NCBI RefSeq assembly: GCF_905475345.1
Contig: NC_066595.1
Coordinates: 3,037,001-3,101,000, forward strand
Origin: Vespula vulgaris
Lineage: Eukaryota > Arthropoda > Insecta > Hymenoptera > Vespidae
Length of the DNA stretch: 64,000 bases
Reading direction: 5' to 3'
Shown here one piece after another: positions 51,303 to 64,000 of this stretch. The position numbers and the translations under genes were made by a program. Within the stretch, counting starts at the first letter, position 1. Each line of letters begins with the position of its first letter. A model generated the notes under the pieces. It was not told where the DNA came from and did not search any database. It saw only the letters and a program-made list of their open reading frames with translations.

Positions 51303-52846
51303 TCATTTATTAAAGAAATCAGAAGCCCTTTGTCTTTGAGGTGGTAAATTGAGTAAATTGTCTGTTAGAACAGGACCGTCCGATCTTCGGCTACTACCAT
51401 TACTTCTTTCCGACGTTGAATCTGTGTCACGTTTTAATGGTGTATTTGCTCTAGGTGTAGTCGGTGTCCTGATACCTATAGACGGTGTTCTCGATAAAGA
51501 AACTCTTCGAGGCGAAGGAGTATGCGCTATACGAAGCTTTTGCGTTGCCAGTCTTCTTGCTGCGGGTGACATGGTACTTAACCTGTCGATGGTCGATCTT
51601 GGGGAAGGTCTATAATAAGGAAATGAAGAAAAATAATAAAAATGTAAGACATAAATCTGATTAAAGTAAAAATCATACTTCATTTTTATACTTACGTCGC
51701 CAACGATTTTCTTGCTGCTTCGAGCGCTTTATTCTTCCTATCTCTATGCCGTTCACCAGCTTTCTCGGCTAATTGTAAAGCGATTTGTTCTCTTTTTGGT
51801 GGTTCTGCCATCCTAAATGAAGGGCCTTGACTAGTTCTCAACAATGGAGTATCACCGCCATCCAACCTAAAAGGAGTTCCTTCGATCTCACCCCATGTCA
51901 TCAACGGACTTTCACATTCTCCTGGTCTAGGACTAGGAGTAGCTACGAAGCTATATCCATTCACCGTTGGCGCTGCATTTTTTACAACTTCCTTTCCATC
52001 TACCCCAATTTTACCGTCGTTAACTTTTGATTGATGCTTTGCCAATTCATTAATAGTTTCTTTATTCTGTTGCTCATTGAATGGATTCACTCTCAGTCGT
52101 GTATTTTCATGCATTACCATCTGTTTCCTTCTTGCTAAATCTACCTTTTCATCTGGTGTTAATTCTACGCCATCAGGAATATACATAATATAATTTTTAT
52201 TTTTATAATTCCAAGTGTCTAATACCGGTTGTCTCTTGTTTTCATTTTCAATGGCTAAAGGACTATTGTTAGATTTTTCTATAGTAAGTAAATTTGATTT
52301 TTCTTCAGCTTCGTAAAGCCATGCATATTTTAATTTACGTCTTTTCTCCGCTTCAACCATCATTTCTTCAAAACTTGCATTATCCTCGCTAGTATTAATA
52401 CTTAAAAATGTATCTAAACCTACTCTATCCTCTATATCCTTTTCTTTTGACTCTGTTTTACAAGGTATATCTCTGGTTACTTTTATAGATCTGAAATGTT
52501 CATCTTCTGATTCATCCTTACGTATTGGAGTTTCAAAAGTAGCTGGACTGGCAGGTCTCTCTGTAGCAGGTCGGCCAGAACTATATTTCTCATAAAGCTC
52601 CCTCATTCTTTTCACGTCATTTTGTTCTAACGCATCCAAATACTGATTCTGAGCCTGAAGCTTTTCCAGATGTGGAAAAAAATCTCTCTGTATAATTTCT
52701 CCCATCTTTTCAATATACGTATCTTCATCTAAAATTTTCGAATGAACGTGTTTACTTTTCTTTGCAACACCAATTGGTTTTTTAAAAATCGCCAAGTCAT
52801 TCAGATTTTTAGCAGCTTCGAGCGCCCGAGATCCAGGAGTTTCCAT
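51303..52846 (-). CDS. Es2: Splicing factor ESS-2 homologue (DGCR14/Es2)
   Basis: Two exons, 51696-52846 and 51303-51609, with an 86-base intron that splits a Thr codon. The product is 485 aa, close to human ESS2 (about 476). ESS2 is a nuclear protein associated with the late spliceosome (C complex). Family blocks: KILDEDTYIEKMGEIIQRDF and FPHLEKLQAQNQYLDALEQN near residues 45-85, a NYIMYIPDGVELTP-like block at about 220, GYSFVATPSPRPGECESPLM and TWGEIEGTPFRLD in the second half, and an end rich in TPSPRR and TPTTP. The ATG at 52846 gives METPGSRALEAAKNLND; the frame is open a little further upstream but has no better ATG. It neighbours the T-box gene org-1. Confidence 0.93.
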
Positions 52847-53969
52847 AATTAATTTTATATACAATAACGATAACGCATAAACAATACTTTTTCCAGAAAA
52901 CTTGCAACATAAACGGAATATACGTCAAAATTAATTGCGTCAATGTAGTGGTACGCAATTCGTTTAATAATTTCACCACTGTGAGCGCTGACAGCGTCAA
53001 GTTGTTCCAAATTCTCCGACATTGGCGCTAATGTCGCTTTAATACAGCGTCACCTCATGTGTCAAATAATAACTGTTTTCTTTTTTACCGACAGATTTCA
53101 TCGAGTAATCTGAAGTCTGCAACGTGTTTAGAAACTTCAAAAATAATGCGTATCTTTTCGATGTCATCGATGTTATCAAAAATAACAAGTCATTAATTAT
53201 TATTGTACAGTAAATTCTCGAACTAATTTGACATTTACAGTTCAAATGATTATTCGGCAAATATAATCGAAACTATCATTGTTCCAAATATAATTGATGT
53301 TCACGAAGTACGCGTTACGAAGTATGGTCACAAAAAAGGTAAGCAAAAAATTTTTCCAATTTCTTTTATAAATCGAATATTTGTCAAAAAAGAAAAAAAA
53401 AGAAATAATAATTAAAGATTGACGATACTTTTAATATCCGTTAAAAAGATCAAATTCGAAAATGCGAAAAGTTTGCTAATGAAAGAAAAACGATCAAACT
53501 TATCGAGATAATAGGAAAAACATAAATAAGATAAAAAAGGATATAGGTCGAGCAATTATATATTTTCACATGTACGTACATACATATTTCCGTACATACG
53601 TACGTACGTACATAAATGTGGGTGCGTATTTTATTGATGACAATAGCAGAACTATGTGGGAAGGTAAAGACGATCGAGTTACGGGCAATAGTCGAGACGA
53701 TATTTTCGTCCAGTGAGAGAGTACAGTACAGTACAGAGTGAGATGAGATAGGATGAGATAAGATGAGATAGAATCGTCTTCTCGTATTGCTATGTCTGTG
53801 GCCTCGAGATCGGTTCAGATTCGGGAGAAAGAGAGAAAGAGAAAGAAAGAAGGAACGAGAGAGAAATGTGTGTATGTGTATGTGTGTGAGAGAGAAAGAG
53901 AGAGAAAGAAAGACGAAGAGAAAAAGCAAAAGATCGTAAGAAAAGAGCGAGGGCGAATGTAGGAGAGTA

Positions 53970-54024
53970 GGAGGAGGAGGAGGAGGAGGAGGAAGAAGAA
54001 GAAGAAGAAGAAGAAGAAGAAGAA
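53970..54024. repeat. (GAG/GAA)n microsatellite
   Basis: A GGA/GAG run followed by a GAA run. It produces long poly-Ser and poly-Phe open frames on the other strand that are not genes. Confidence 0.9.
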
Positions 54025-54875
54025 GCGGAGGATTCGTGCGAGGTGTTGGAGAAGTACGATGACAGACATATGAGGATTCCAGCGGCGAGATAGGATATGC
54101 GCGGCGAATACACGTCGTCTTCCGAAATCTACCTTACGATTATCTCACCCACTTTCTAACCTCTACTTATACCTCTAACAATATTATTTCGTTAAATCAT
54201 TAATTCTACTTTTAATCCTATATCGAATCTGACACGACATCACGTTTCGTTATCGAACGATACGTCAAATACGTCCAATTGCATTACTCGAATTGTGTGT
54301 ATATATACACATACACACGTATATTAATATGAATATATTGATATTAATTATATTAGAGTTAATTAGGTGCGATAAACAATTAATGAAACAATAAGAAATT
54401 ATTCGATACTAATGAAAAAAATTGTAAACAATTGAAGGATATCTCGTTCGATTTTTAAGGGTTAGGTTAAAATGTTCATATTTAATTTTTGTTTAGGAAA
54501 CTTGCGCGCACTTGTACGTATACACGTACCACATTTACGTTTTTATCTTTATACTTCAGTGGTATGTATATGTATAAGATGTAAGCAAAGATAAATAAGA
54601 AATAAGATCGCCTTGAAAATTTGATATCAAAATTATACCAATCGTTCTTAGCACGTGGCCATCTTACCCTCTTTCTCTCTTTCACTTTCTCTCTCTCTCT
54701 CTCTGAAAGTCTCGCAAAGATCGTCCCCTCTATTTACATCGTAAAGTAAACTTTTTCAATCTTGGAAAGAGAGATTCACGGTCAACGTCTGTCTTCGCTC
54801 GGAGAGATCGCTTAAACGGTTTTCATTACGTTGACGGATATGTCCGCGTGCTTCTTCCTCCTTCACAGAATCTAG

Positions 54876-54876
<1 letters not shown>

Positions 54877-54920
<44 letters not shown>
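54877..54920. repeat. (TA)n microsatellite
   Basis: About 22 TA units in intergenic DNA. Confidence 0.95.
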
Positions 54921-54927
<7 letters not shown>

Positions 54928-57900
54928 TATATACACATGTACATCCATCCATCTATCCATCCATACATACAATATACATACATACACAAGTACAGATATA
55001 CATACATACATATATTTGATAATATTTATAAAATGAAAGACTCGCTTCGACATTGAACGACCTAAGAAAATGGTAGGAAACATTTGACATATCACCATTA
55101 GAGGAGAGGACGTCGTCCACGAAGGATCGTAAGTATTATACATATCTATCTACGTATGTAATTTCGTTAATCTTATAAGTTATATATTCGTCATTATATC
55201 AACGAGAGAAGGCACACAAATTATTCGTTAAATTCTTTACTTTAAAAGCGAGTACAAATATTCGTTCTTTTTATCATGTTTTTCGTTCATACGATTATTT
55301 CTAATCTGTTTCCATTGCTTTTTTTTATATATATATTCCTATAACATATATTGGTTTAGAAGATTAAAAACATTTATCTCAGGCTCTTTGTAATCGGTTC
55401 TTAACATTGTAACAGATATTATCAATACTATTGTATATCAATACTATTATATATATACAAATATCACATCTATATTTAGTTGAACATTCATAATAATCAT
55501 TATAATCTATAAATTTTCATGATATTTTAGACGATACGAACAAAAAAAAAAGAAATTATCCGATTACAATAATTATTTCTGTTACATTTTGTTAAACATT
55601 ATATTACCAATAAATATGTATCTACATATCTAATCGAAAACTGATAGAAACTCGTCGATGTTGACGATTTAAAGTACGACGAAGAATTAGAAAGATGCTT
55701 TTTCGAGAGAAAGAGGAAGTCGGGGAACACGAATCATAGGTCGGTCACGTACGAGACGCGAACGCGCAAGTTCATATCCTGCGGTACCAGCCGTACAAGA
55801 ATATGGCCGCAATGACAGATTTACAGATTCCAGCCATCGCCTTGTCCTCTTCTTCGGGATTCTTAAAGCGTATATCCAACGAGAGCAAGACGCGTCGCCT
55901 CGTCTCGAATGGCCGGAGTGCACGTCAAATCGCACCTCGAATGTTTACGCTTTACGTCCGCAACCTTCCTCTCCGTTCACTAATACTATCCACCACCATC
56001 TCTCTTACTTCCTTGCCCTTCTCCTCCACTTTCTCCTTTACCTCCATCTCCACCTCCACCTCCTTCTTTTCCTTCTCCTCCTCTTTCTCTTCCATCTCCA
56101 TCTCCTCCTTCTTTACCACCTTTTTTCTTTTTTTTTTCTTTCGGCTTTGCTACTTTTCCTTTCGTCTACCATCACGTTCCTTCTTCTTCTCTCTTTTTTT
56201 TCTTTGTTTTGTATTTTTGTTTTGTTTCTTTTTCCTTGTTTTCTTTCTCTCGACTTCTCTGTCCTTTCATTTATTGAATCCTTTTGCGAGAGATACGTAT
56301 GTATTTGGTCGTACGAGAGAGAAATTTTACTTACATTCTTCAGAATATTATAAAATTTATTCTTAGGAAAGATCTTCTTTTTAGTTTAGAAGAGCGAATT
56401 TAATGAGTGCAACTTTCTCTAGGATAATTTTAGATTTTTGTGAAACAGAAAGAGAGAGAGAGAGAGAGAGAGACATAAGTAATTTTTGTCTTCATTCGAG
56501 TGAAATGTTAGAAACAAATTTTCTTAGATAATCTAGATTTTGAAGATCAGGAAATGGTAATGATCCAAGATAAATGCGTATTATAAACTTCTGCGAATGA
56601 AAAAAGAGAAAAAGAAGGAACTCATTTTTGTCTTCATTAGAATAGAACGAAAAGTTAGAAACAAATTTCGGAATTGGCTCGAAAACTATAAAAGCCTCTC
56701 TTTCGAGACAGCGATACGGATCGCGACTCGCAAGCGTGCTCGTACGGTTACCTCCTGGCGAAACCCATGGCGATGACGGATTCATGGCCCGTGGGATGCA
56801 AGACGTTTCCTCCTCTCCTCTCTCTTTTCCTCCTTTTTTCCGGCAAACTCAACCGAGCGATTCATTTGTCGGTCTTTGATCCGCGACCAACGAGGCACAC
56901 TCGGAAAATTAGGGAGATTTATTACCCTCTTCCTTAGAATATACATACACCTCATACATTTTTTTTTCCTTTATTTTTCTCGTCACCTGTTCTCATGATA
57001 AAAATTGCATTTTTTTGAAAATATTTTATTCGAAGAATATCATATTTATATAGCGTATTCTATGAATTAGTGAATCATACGTGTATTGTATATTATATCT
57101 ATCTATACACATTTATTTTATGATTCTGTGATATTCTAATTGGATAGAATTGATATACAAAAATATAAAAATTGTCGAATGAAGATTTAACGAAGGTTAT
57201 AAAGAACTGAAGTTTAATATTTTATAAATTAACAAGTCACAGATATGCGTTATATTCTAATCAAATAGTACCGATATAACTAATATATATATATATATAT
57301 ATAAATGAAAATTTAGCAGAGGTCATAAATTATGTTTTAATATTTTATAGATTAAGAAACCACGAATGCGTTGATTAATTAAACAATACATCGAAATTAT
57401 CGAGCGAAAATAATTTTCGGTTTACGTGATATCTTATATATTTAAAAATCAATTCCTCTTATTTCTTTTTTTAAGCAATTATCTTCTCCTAAACATATAT
57501 ATGTATATGTAACCATATACGAATACATTGTTATTACGATATTAGCGGTTAAAACTAAGATGAAAGAGAAACGTCTCGTAAATTTGTCCAATTCCAGGAT
57601 AACTTTGTCGAAAGGACACAACCGACGGCATCGTCGGTGTTCCGTTTATCTTGAAACGATCTCTTCTTTTCTCTCGCTCTACGAAACGTCTTTGAGGGTA
57701 TTTTTTTTTATGTGACATAAACTGAGAATGGTGATGGTGGTTATGACGATGGTGGTGGTAGCAGTAAAGAGGAAGAAGAAACGATGTCGCTTGACCTTTC
57801 GAGGGCCAATTCTTTTACGTTCGTTTTCTACGAGACCCTATGGTGTAAGTAAAAAGATGAAAGAATATAGGCGCGAGATAAGGGCGTCGACCGTGTATAC

Positions 57901-58722
57901 GCAACCCTTAACTCGCGAAAAACTCTTTTATGGCCGGCGCCGTCACGGACCGTCGCGCACGATTCGAACTTTTAAGTCGAAAATGGAAAGGGTAAAAGGA
58001 CCACCGGTTCTGACATCTTTTATAGTATTTACATTTAAGTATACTTTCATTTATCTGGCGAATCAAATTTTTTAACTCTTAAAAATGCACATCCGTGTGT
58101 TGTATGATTATATAAAATATTTATTAATTTAATCTACCATAACTCTATTCTTTTTTTCGTCTGTTTTTAGACAAAAATTATATAATTTAAAAGTTGTAGA
58201 ATTATTATTGTACAAAGTATAACTTGTACTGAAAAAAAAAACGTAAAATTTCGTATATAAATACAATAAATAAATCGTTCGTCAAAAGGATTAATACTTT
58301 AGATTTACGTTCGAATGATTTTAATAATTAGTTTATAGAACGATTATAAAAAATAATTTGTTATCAATGAACATTGATTCATTAATTTGAATGTTGCTCG
58401 ACAATGACCCTCATTGATGAATTGAATACTTGAATCAAGGACATAATGAAGTGTATTTTTCAAAATATTCAGTAAAACTCAGTTGTAATCGCGAAACGTT
58501 CCTCGCCAATGAGAAAATGTATCTGCGGTCATTAAGGATACGCTAATATGTTTACACAGCGTCGTTTCGTGCTCAGTCATCAATCAAGAGGCGTCCGTCT
58601 CTCCGTAGGTGCCGCGTGCATCAGGAGTTACTGCCAGAAGATATTCAAATTCGAGAAGAGAAGTGATATAAGCACCAGTTTGTATCTTTTTTATTTTCAT
58701 TTTCTCATTTATTTGTATATAC

Positions 58723-58723
<1 letters not shown>

Positions 58724-58791
<68 letters not shown>
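58724..58791. repeat. (AAT)n microsatellite
   Basis: About 22 uninterrupted AAT triplets in intergenic DNA. Confidence 0.95.
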
Positions 58792-58792
<1 letters not shown>

Positions 58793-59583
58793 GAGAAATA
58801 ATTTGTGAAGACGGTCCTTTCGACGTTTTAACACATTGTTAATCCACCGCCAATATGCTCGTGCGTTGCACATACGTATGTAGATGCAACTTATGTAATT
58901 ATTGAAGTGTACAATTGTTTAAATAGTTATTATTGTAAATATTTTTTTTGGTCATTAATAGTGTTTCCTTAGTTTTTATATATTACCAATTTTTTTTGGA
59001 CTTTTTTCAATAATTTAATAACGATTTTAATTTAATTCTGAACATAGCTAGTGGTTGATTAAATTCTGAACAATGTGTTTAGAAAAAAAAAAGAAATCTC
59101 AGATTTCGTAAGGGAAGAATTTGATGGGAATATAAAAAAGTGAACTAGTTCGAGTTATATCGAAACTCATTGTATTTTTGCTTCTTTTTTTTTTTTGGAC
59201 AAAAAGTAGACTAGTAGATACCTACGTAAAGGAAAGTCGCATTTTTATAGTAAATACCGAACGATAACGCATTGAAATTCTTTTGTATTAGATGAGAATG
59301 TAATTTCTCTCTAAACCTAAAAGTACAATGGCACGATACTCATGGCATAATTTATTAAGGCACTTAACGGTCCCGCACTCTCATGGGTTGTCACGGAGCG
59401 TTTACATTCCCGTCTTGGCTCAAGAGAGCGTTTTAGGCTCGTTCGGCATTTGAGATACCTCGTATAAATAGACGCACTTTGCTCCTACAAAAGGCACTTT
59501 CCTTCTTGGACGACGTTACGTCGAACCTACGATCGAAATGGCTAACATTTTAATACGAATCTTAAGATACATATGTATTTATG

Positions 59584-59614
<31 letters not shown>

Positions 59615-59823
59615 CTTTGAGATAATATCAAATCTTTTCAAAACTAATTCGTCATTGGAAAATATATCTAACGTTTAATATAAATAAGATAAAATCTCTA
59701 CAAAATACATATTAAGTTTATATCCACGATATAATCTGGCAATCTTAGCATTAAATATGTACGTTGTTTTAATCGCTTTGGTTTAGACGCGTATCATCGA
59801 CGCGATCACGTTTATGTATATAC

Positions 59824-59825
<2 letters not shown>

Positions 59826-59871
<46 letters not shown>

Positions 59872-59905
59872 CTAGATAGATAGATACATAGATAGATAGA
59901 TATAT
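59826..59905. repeat. (GATA)n microsatellite
   Basis: A GATA tetranucleotide array with two short interruptions, a few bases beyond the org-1 stop codon and therefore probably in its 3' UTR. Confidence 0.95.
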
Positions 59906-59923
59906 AGATACGATTATAAAGGA

Positions 59924-60940
59924 TTATCGTGGTCCATAAAGAGAGGTACCAGGATGGGTATGATGAGGATGAGAATGAGGATGAGGATGAGGATAATGAA
60001 GAGAGTTGACGTGAGGGTTGGATTGTCCATGATGATGCGGATGAGGTGGTGGTGGGGGTGGGGGAGGAGGAGGATAAGTGGACCAAGGTCCAGGGGTAGC
60101 AGTCGCGTAAAACTGATGATGATGTTCTTGACTCGACAAGCCAGGTATTTGCATTCCCTGAGATATTATAGCGTTCGGATATCCGCTCGCGGTAAGGACA
60201 TTGGCGTTTGCATTTACGTTGCTCGTACCACTCGGTGCCGATCTTTTCGCGGGATTTTGTATTGCCGAAGACACCGCTACGGTTTCGCAATCATCGGATT
60301 CGCAATCTCGAAATCCCTTAGCGAACGGATTGCTAGCGATTTTCAATTGAGTGATACGATGATTTTGATAAGCCGTTACCGCGGTGAATCTGGTCTCTGG
60401 GAAGGAAAATGTCTTGAAGTTCTCCGTTCTTGGATCTGGCGCTGAACCTGGTGGGGAGGGTGCGACTACCACGTGACATCTTGGTTGATATCGGTGCATC
60501 GAATTCAAGATGATCTGGAAGAGTAGAGTCCAAGAAAAAAAATAGTTTCACGTTAAATCATTTTCGACGAACGTTGATCTCGGTTAAAAGGAAGAAAGAG
60601 AAGAGAGAGAGAGAGAGAGAGAAAAGAGAATGAGTGGATGTTGGGTGGGGAAGGAGGAAAATAAGGAAAGAAAAGTGAACGCAGCACACGTGAGGGAAGG
60701 AAGAAGAGAAGGAAGAAGCACCACAGGGGGGCGGTCACAATGTTTGACAGGCAGAAGAGAGCCGGTGACTAATTAGTGTAAAAACTAACCCCCGACCCAA
60801 CGGCAATACGACACCCTTCTTCGTCCTTTCCTATGCGTACGCTAATGTGCATATGCCTTGACGAAGAGAAGACGATCAAGAGAGAAAGAAGAGAGGCGGA
60901 TAGATAGATAGATAGAGAGAGAGAGAGAAAGAAAGGGAGA

Positions 60941-60973
<33 letters not shown>

Positions 60974-61592
60974 CACGTGTGTCGCGCCGCTCGCTAAACA
61001 AGAAAAAGAAGAAGAGAAAGCCAAGAAGAGGCTTCGTCTTGCGCCCGGTGGAAAATGCGTGTGGCCCGAAACAAGCAATCGAATCTCTTCTCTTCTTCTC
61101 TCTTCTCTTCTCTTCTCTTCTCTTGTCTTGTCTTTTACTTTTCTTTCTCTTTTACCCAGACTTTACGTCAGTCCGTACGCCCTTTTTTCTCTCATTTCCT
61201 TTTTTCTTTCTTTTTTTCTCTTTTTATCTCTCTCTCTCTCTCTTTTTTTTCCATTTTCGACGAACATCTCTACCATACTCCCGTCAAACCTTATTCTTCT
61301 TCCTCTTTGAGTAAATCTATGCCACACAAAAATAAAAATAAAAATAAAAATAAAAATAAAAATAAAAAGAAATGTAAAGAAAAGAAAAGAAAAACTCGAG
61401 CACGAACGGCATGCGATCCGGAAAGGTTCCCTCTTCGATGGGATACGTCAATTAAGAGACTCGCATCCTCAAACATTCTCTAGTACCACCTCCTTTAAGA
61501 TTTTTTCTACGGACCTGTAACACATTTTTCCGTAAGCAATTAAAAGAACAAACTGGCCTGTTTGTTTCTACTCTGACTTTTCTTTCTTTCTT

Positions 61593-61631
<39 letters not shown>

Positions 61632-63711
61632 CTCTCTATGTTCCCCTTTTTTGGTGTCAAAGGTCTTCTTACACGGCGAGCAATAAATTCTCAAAAGGAA
61701 CGCGAGCAGAGGGCGCGAGACTCTGCTCTCTTTCAAGGATTCCGTGACCGTCGAAAAATAGAGGGACGTTCCCAGTAGAAAGGCGTGTCGTTCGTTTCCA
61801 AGATGTATCTTATCAAATGTCGATCGTCTGTATTTCGAAGCAATTCTATTAGTAAAAGCAAAAACCAAAGTAATACGAGCCGCGGAAAAATCAACGAATA
61901 CATCTCTCTCTCTCTCTCTCTCTCTATCTTTTTTTTTTATTTTCTTCTGATCGATGATCGATCGATCGATTTGAACAAACCACACGCGCACATACACAAT
62001 GTAAGTAGATATATACTTTTTGATTAGATTTGCAATACCGATTCTACCGGTCGTGTACCTTTCGAATGAATCGATACGTCCCGTTTAAAAGTGACTCGAT
62101 CGATTGATTTGGCACGACAGATAGGTTTCGATTATTTTTGGCCACTCAATTCTAAATACGCTTGTTGTTACGTTGCGTTCGATTGTGAGAAAAAGAATCG
62201 ACTTCTAACTGTTCCGAGCATCGACCCCTTTTTTTGCTTTATTTATTTATTTTTTTCTTTCTTTTTTTCTTTTCTTCTTTCTTTCTTTCTTTCTTTCTTT
62301 CTTTCATCTATCGTCGACTCAGAGTTCGTAAATTAGCAATTTTTAATGTAAATCGATGATTATATGTGAGCGGTTGTTGAAAGAAATAAGATTTATGGTT
62401 ATAATCAATTTCTTTTTTTTCCTCTTTTTTTTTCTCTCTTTTTTTTCTCTTCTCTCAAGAAAAACGTCTCTAAGTTTATCTTAATACTAGTGTATTGTTT
62501 GTAGCTGAGATTTATGATGAATTTGAATTAGAACAGAACTGTTAAAAGTTGATAATTTATGTATAAATCCTTTTTTTATATATCCTCTTTTCTTCAATCA
62601 TGTATGTATATACACGGTATGTATATGAAATTTTATAACTCATTTCTAATGCAAAACATTTTTCAAACTTACTTGACTGCTGTTAATTCTTTCGTATATT
62701 CGACCTATTTTCCCATACTTTCGTCTTTTCGTTTACTTTATCCATGTTTACATTATATTCTAAGCGCACGATACTCCATGCCATCGTGGCGACAGGAGAA
62801 AGAGATCGATTTAAAACTTAAAGATCGACGTCGATTCTAGCTTGTCTTGCGTTTGCTAAATATCATGAATACGTTGTTTAAATACATAATATTCAGATGC
62901 TTTAAGAAAAGTGAATATGCTATCTGAAATACGTTATTTATACATAAATAAATAAATATATATATATATAATAATTATATTTACACTCATGTTTAAACAA
63001 ACTCTGTAAAAAAACAATTTTTTACAAAAATTTCAAAATTTTCTTTTTATATAAAGAATTATAAAATAATTATTATATTGTAGAGCTATGAATAATTTAT
63101 GATGATTATAAAGATCTTTGAATTGGCACAAACTCGCTTTAGGCTTTGATGATATTTATAGAATTCATAATAGTTGAAGTGATCTAGAAAAAAGATGTAT
63201 GTACGTATGCATATACATATTCCATTTGTTAATTTTCTTTTTCATTTTCTATTAATTATTTTATATATTTTGAAGTATAAAGACGTAGAAAAAAATAAAA
63301 ATAAATCAATAAAATAAAGTCACTAGCATAGTAACAATGCGACGAAGTTCATTTTATGAATCATCGATCGATGATAAATGGATCGTAATTTGATTCTCTA
63401 CGTAAAGCAGAGACAGTGACGAGGAATGTTAAACTTCAGAAAAAAAAAAAGAGAAAAATGAACGAAAATTGCCAAAGTAACATTTCTTTCTCGCGAAAAG
63501 AATGATAGTTGGTGACTCTTGGGTGACTTATAATTTCTGGTTAAACGGCACGGTCTCGTATCTCAGGTCAATTAAAGCGAACTCGTCCGAAACGACAAAC
63601 ACGTGGAAGAAGAGAGAAGAAATGTTGTCGCCGTCGGCATCGTCATCGAAAACACGATGCATTTTTCATTCTATTTTATTACTAGGGTACTTTAAAAGAA
63701 GCGTTTTCTCA

Positions 63712-63742
<31 letters not shown>

Positions 63743-64000
63743 TAAATAGTTTTAACGAGGACTGGAAAAGAAACGAAAATGGAGGAAGGAATAGATTTGA
63801 AAAAGATTCAAATAAACAATTTTGAATCTCTGAAGGATGATAAGTTTGACGAACTTACATGGCCGTTGTCATCGAGTTGATTATTAGTGAGCTTGAGTTT
63901 GTCAAAAGAGACCGGTTGTTTCATCCAATGGGCTCCACTGGCAGGACTGTCAGGATGCATGTGAATCCTTGGTGGTGATACTGGATCGGCCCTACCAGCG
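59924..64000 (-). CDS. org-1: T-box transcription factor, TBX1/org-1 (3' part)
   Basis: Two exons are visible, 63859-64000 (cut by the window edge) and 59924-60514, separated by a 3.3-kb phase-0 intron. T-box proteins bind TCACACCT-type sites; org-1 is the fly TBX1 orthologue, involved in visceral and alary muscle identity. The upstream exon carries [20 protein letters not shown] and [14 protein letters not shown]. The downstream exon continues with [12 protein letters not shown] and ends the domain with [20 protein letters not shown] and PFAKGFRD. The match to TBX1 ([19 protein letters not shown]) is better than to TBX2/3, TBX20 or Brachyury. Where I expect YQPRFHVV, this copy reads YQPRCHVV. 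After the domain come about 120 residues with a His/Pro-rich run and then a stop, short for this family; further alternative exons are possible. The N-terminal part lies outside the window. Confidence 0.92.
60517..63858 (-). other. org-1 intron
   Basis: A 3.3-kb intron inside the T-box, phase 0. It contains GA/CT microsatellites (60606-60622, 60913-60974, 61584-61630), an (AAAAT)n run (61327-61370) and a TTTC run (62270-62305). GC-richer stretches at 60600-61060 and 61380-61800 could be enhancers. No other gene is supported inside it. Confidence 0.75.

Larger units (their letters stand above)
52847..59923. other. Long intergenic region between ESS2 and org-1
   Basis: Seven kilobases with no supported coding exon. 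It holds purine-rich and (GAA)n tracts (53812-54024), a (TA)n run (54877-54920), pyrimidine-rich runs (56040-56260), an (AAT)n run (58724-58791) and a (GATA)n run ending near 59905. GC-richer patches at about 55730-55960, 56690-56900, 57900-57990, 58550-58640 and 59340-59530 stand out from the AT-rich background and may be regulatory. The ESS2 promoter must lie near 52850-53050. Confidence 0.55.

Noticed and set aside
53450..54113. Long Ser/Phe/Leu-rich minus-strand frames
   Set aside because: Produced by GA and GAA simple repeats; several overlapping frames are open at once.
55803..56366. 187-codon plus-strand open frame
   Set aside because: After the first ~60 codons it is only Ser/Phe/Thr from a CT-rich run, and the first part matches nothing I recognise. 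Kept only as a GC-rich patch.
58548..58808. Open frame ending in poly-Asn
   Set aside because: The Asn run is the (AAT)n microsatellite; the upstream part has no recognisable domain or splice structure.
59463..59580. A gene starting after TATAAATA at 59463
   Set aside because: The short frame from the ATG near 59538 ends quickly and no following exon was found; kept as a possible regulatory patch only.

Overview
This is nuclear DNA from an insect, most likely an aculeate hymenopteran (wasp, bee or ant). It is AT-rich with short GT-AG introns, dense (GA)n, (TA)n, (GATA)n and trinucleotide microsatellites, and a seven-unit array of TTAGG, the insect telomere motif. The conserved genes are insect orthologues with intact splice phases. 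The species cannot be fixed from sequence alone. Gene models were built by hand by reading splice sites and codon phase; nearly all junctions close in frame.

Layout. 1-2965: microsatellite-rich, no gene. 2966-5470 (-): coiled-coil protein. 6424-8460 (-): kinetochore protein NDC80. 9818-13040 (+): calnexin, the only + strand gene found. 15066-18301 (-): active myotubularin phosphatase of the MTMR6/7/8 group. 19674-21997 (-): DDX55/Spb4 RNA helicase, with the telomeric array in an intron. 24733-28801 (-): Ataxin-2 with a 35-glutamine tract. 30746-50625 (-): six predicted secreted proteins in a row, described below. 51303-52846 (-): splicing factor ESS2. 52847-59923: a long intergenic stretch. 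59924 to beyond 64000 (-): 3' part of a TBX1-type T-box gene (org-1).

The most unusual part is 30.7-50.7 kb. Six genes lie on one strand. Each starts with a signal peptide, and each has a TATA box about 33-100 bp upstream of its ATG. They are: a 102-aa orphan; an apolipophorin-III-like protein; a modular gene whose phase-0 exons look like multiplied copies of an apoLp-III-like helix (two copies are visibly broken and the last has a probable frameshift); two tandem serine-rich proteins of 848 and 899 aa whose 3' halves are nearly identical while their 5' halves have diverged; and a 632-aa protein with Gly/Ser/Thr/Pro-rich repeats. This looks like a fast-evolving, lineage-restricted secretory locus, for example for hemolymph, salivary or silk-gland, or cuticle products. 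The tissue is inference. Housekeeping and developmental genes flank it.

Other points of interest are paired, apparently duplicated membrane exons in calnexin, a GC-AG intron in the same gene, and the adjacency of ESS2 and org-1. The human orthologues of that pair, ESS2/DGCR14 and TBX1, both lie in 22q11.2. No tRNA, rRNA, CRISPR array or complete transposon was recognised.
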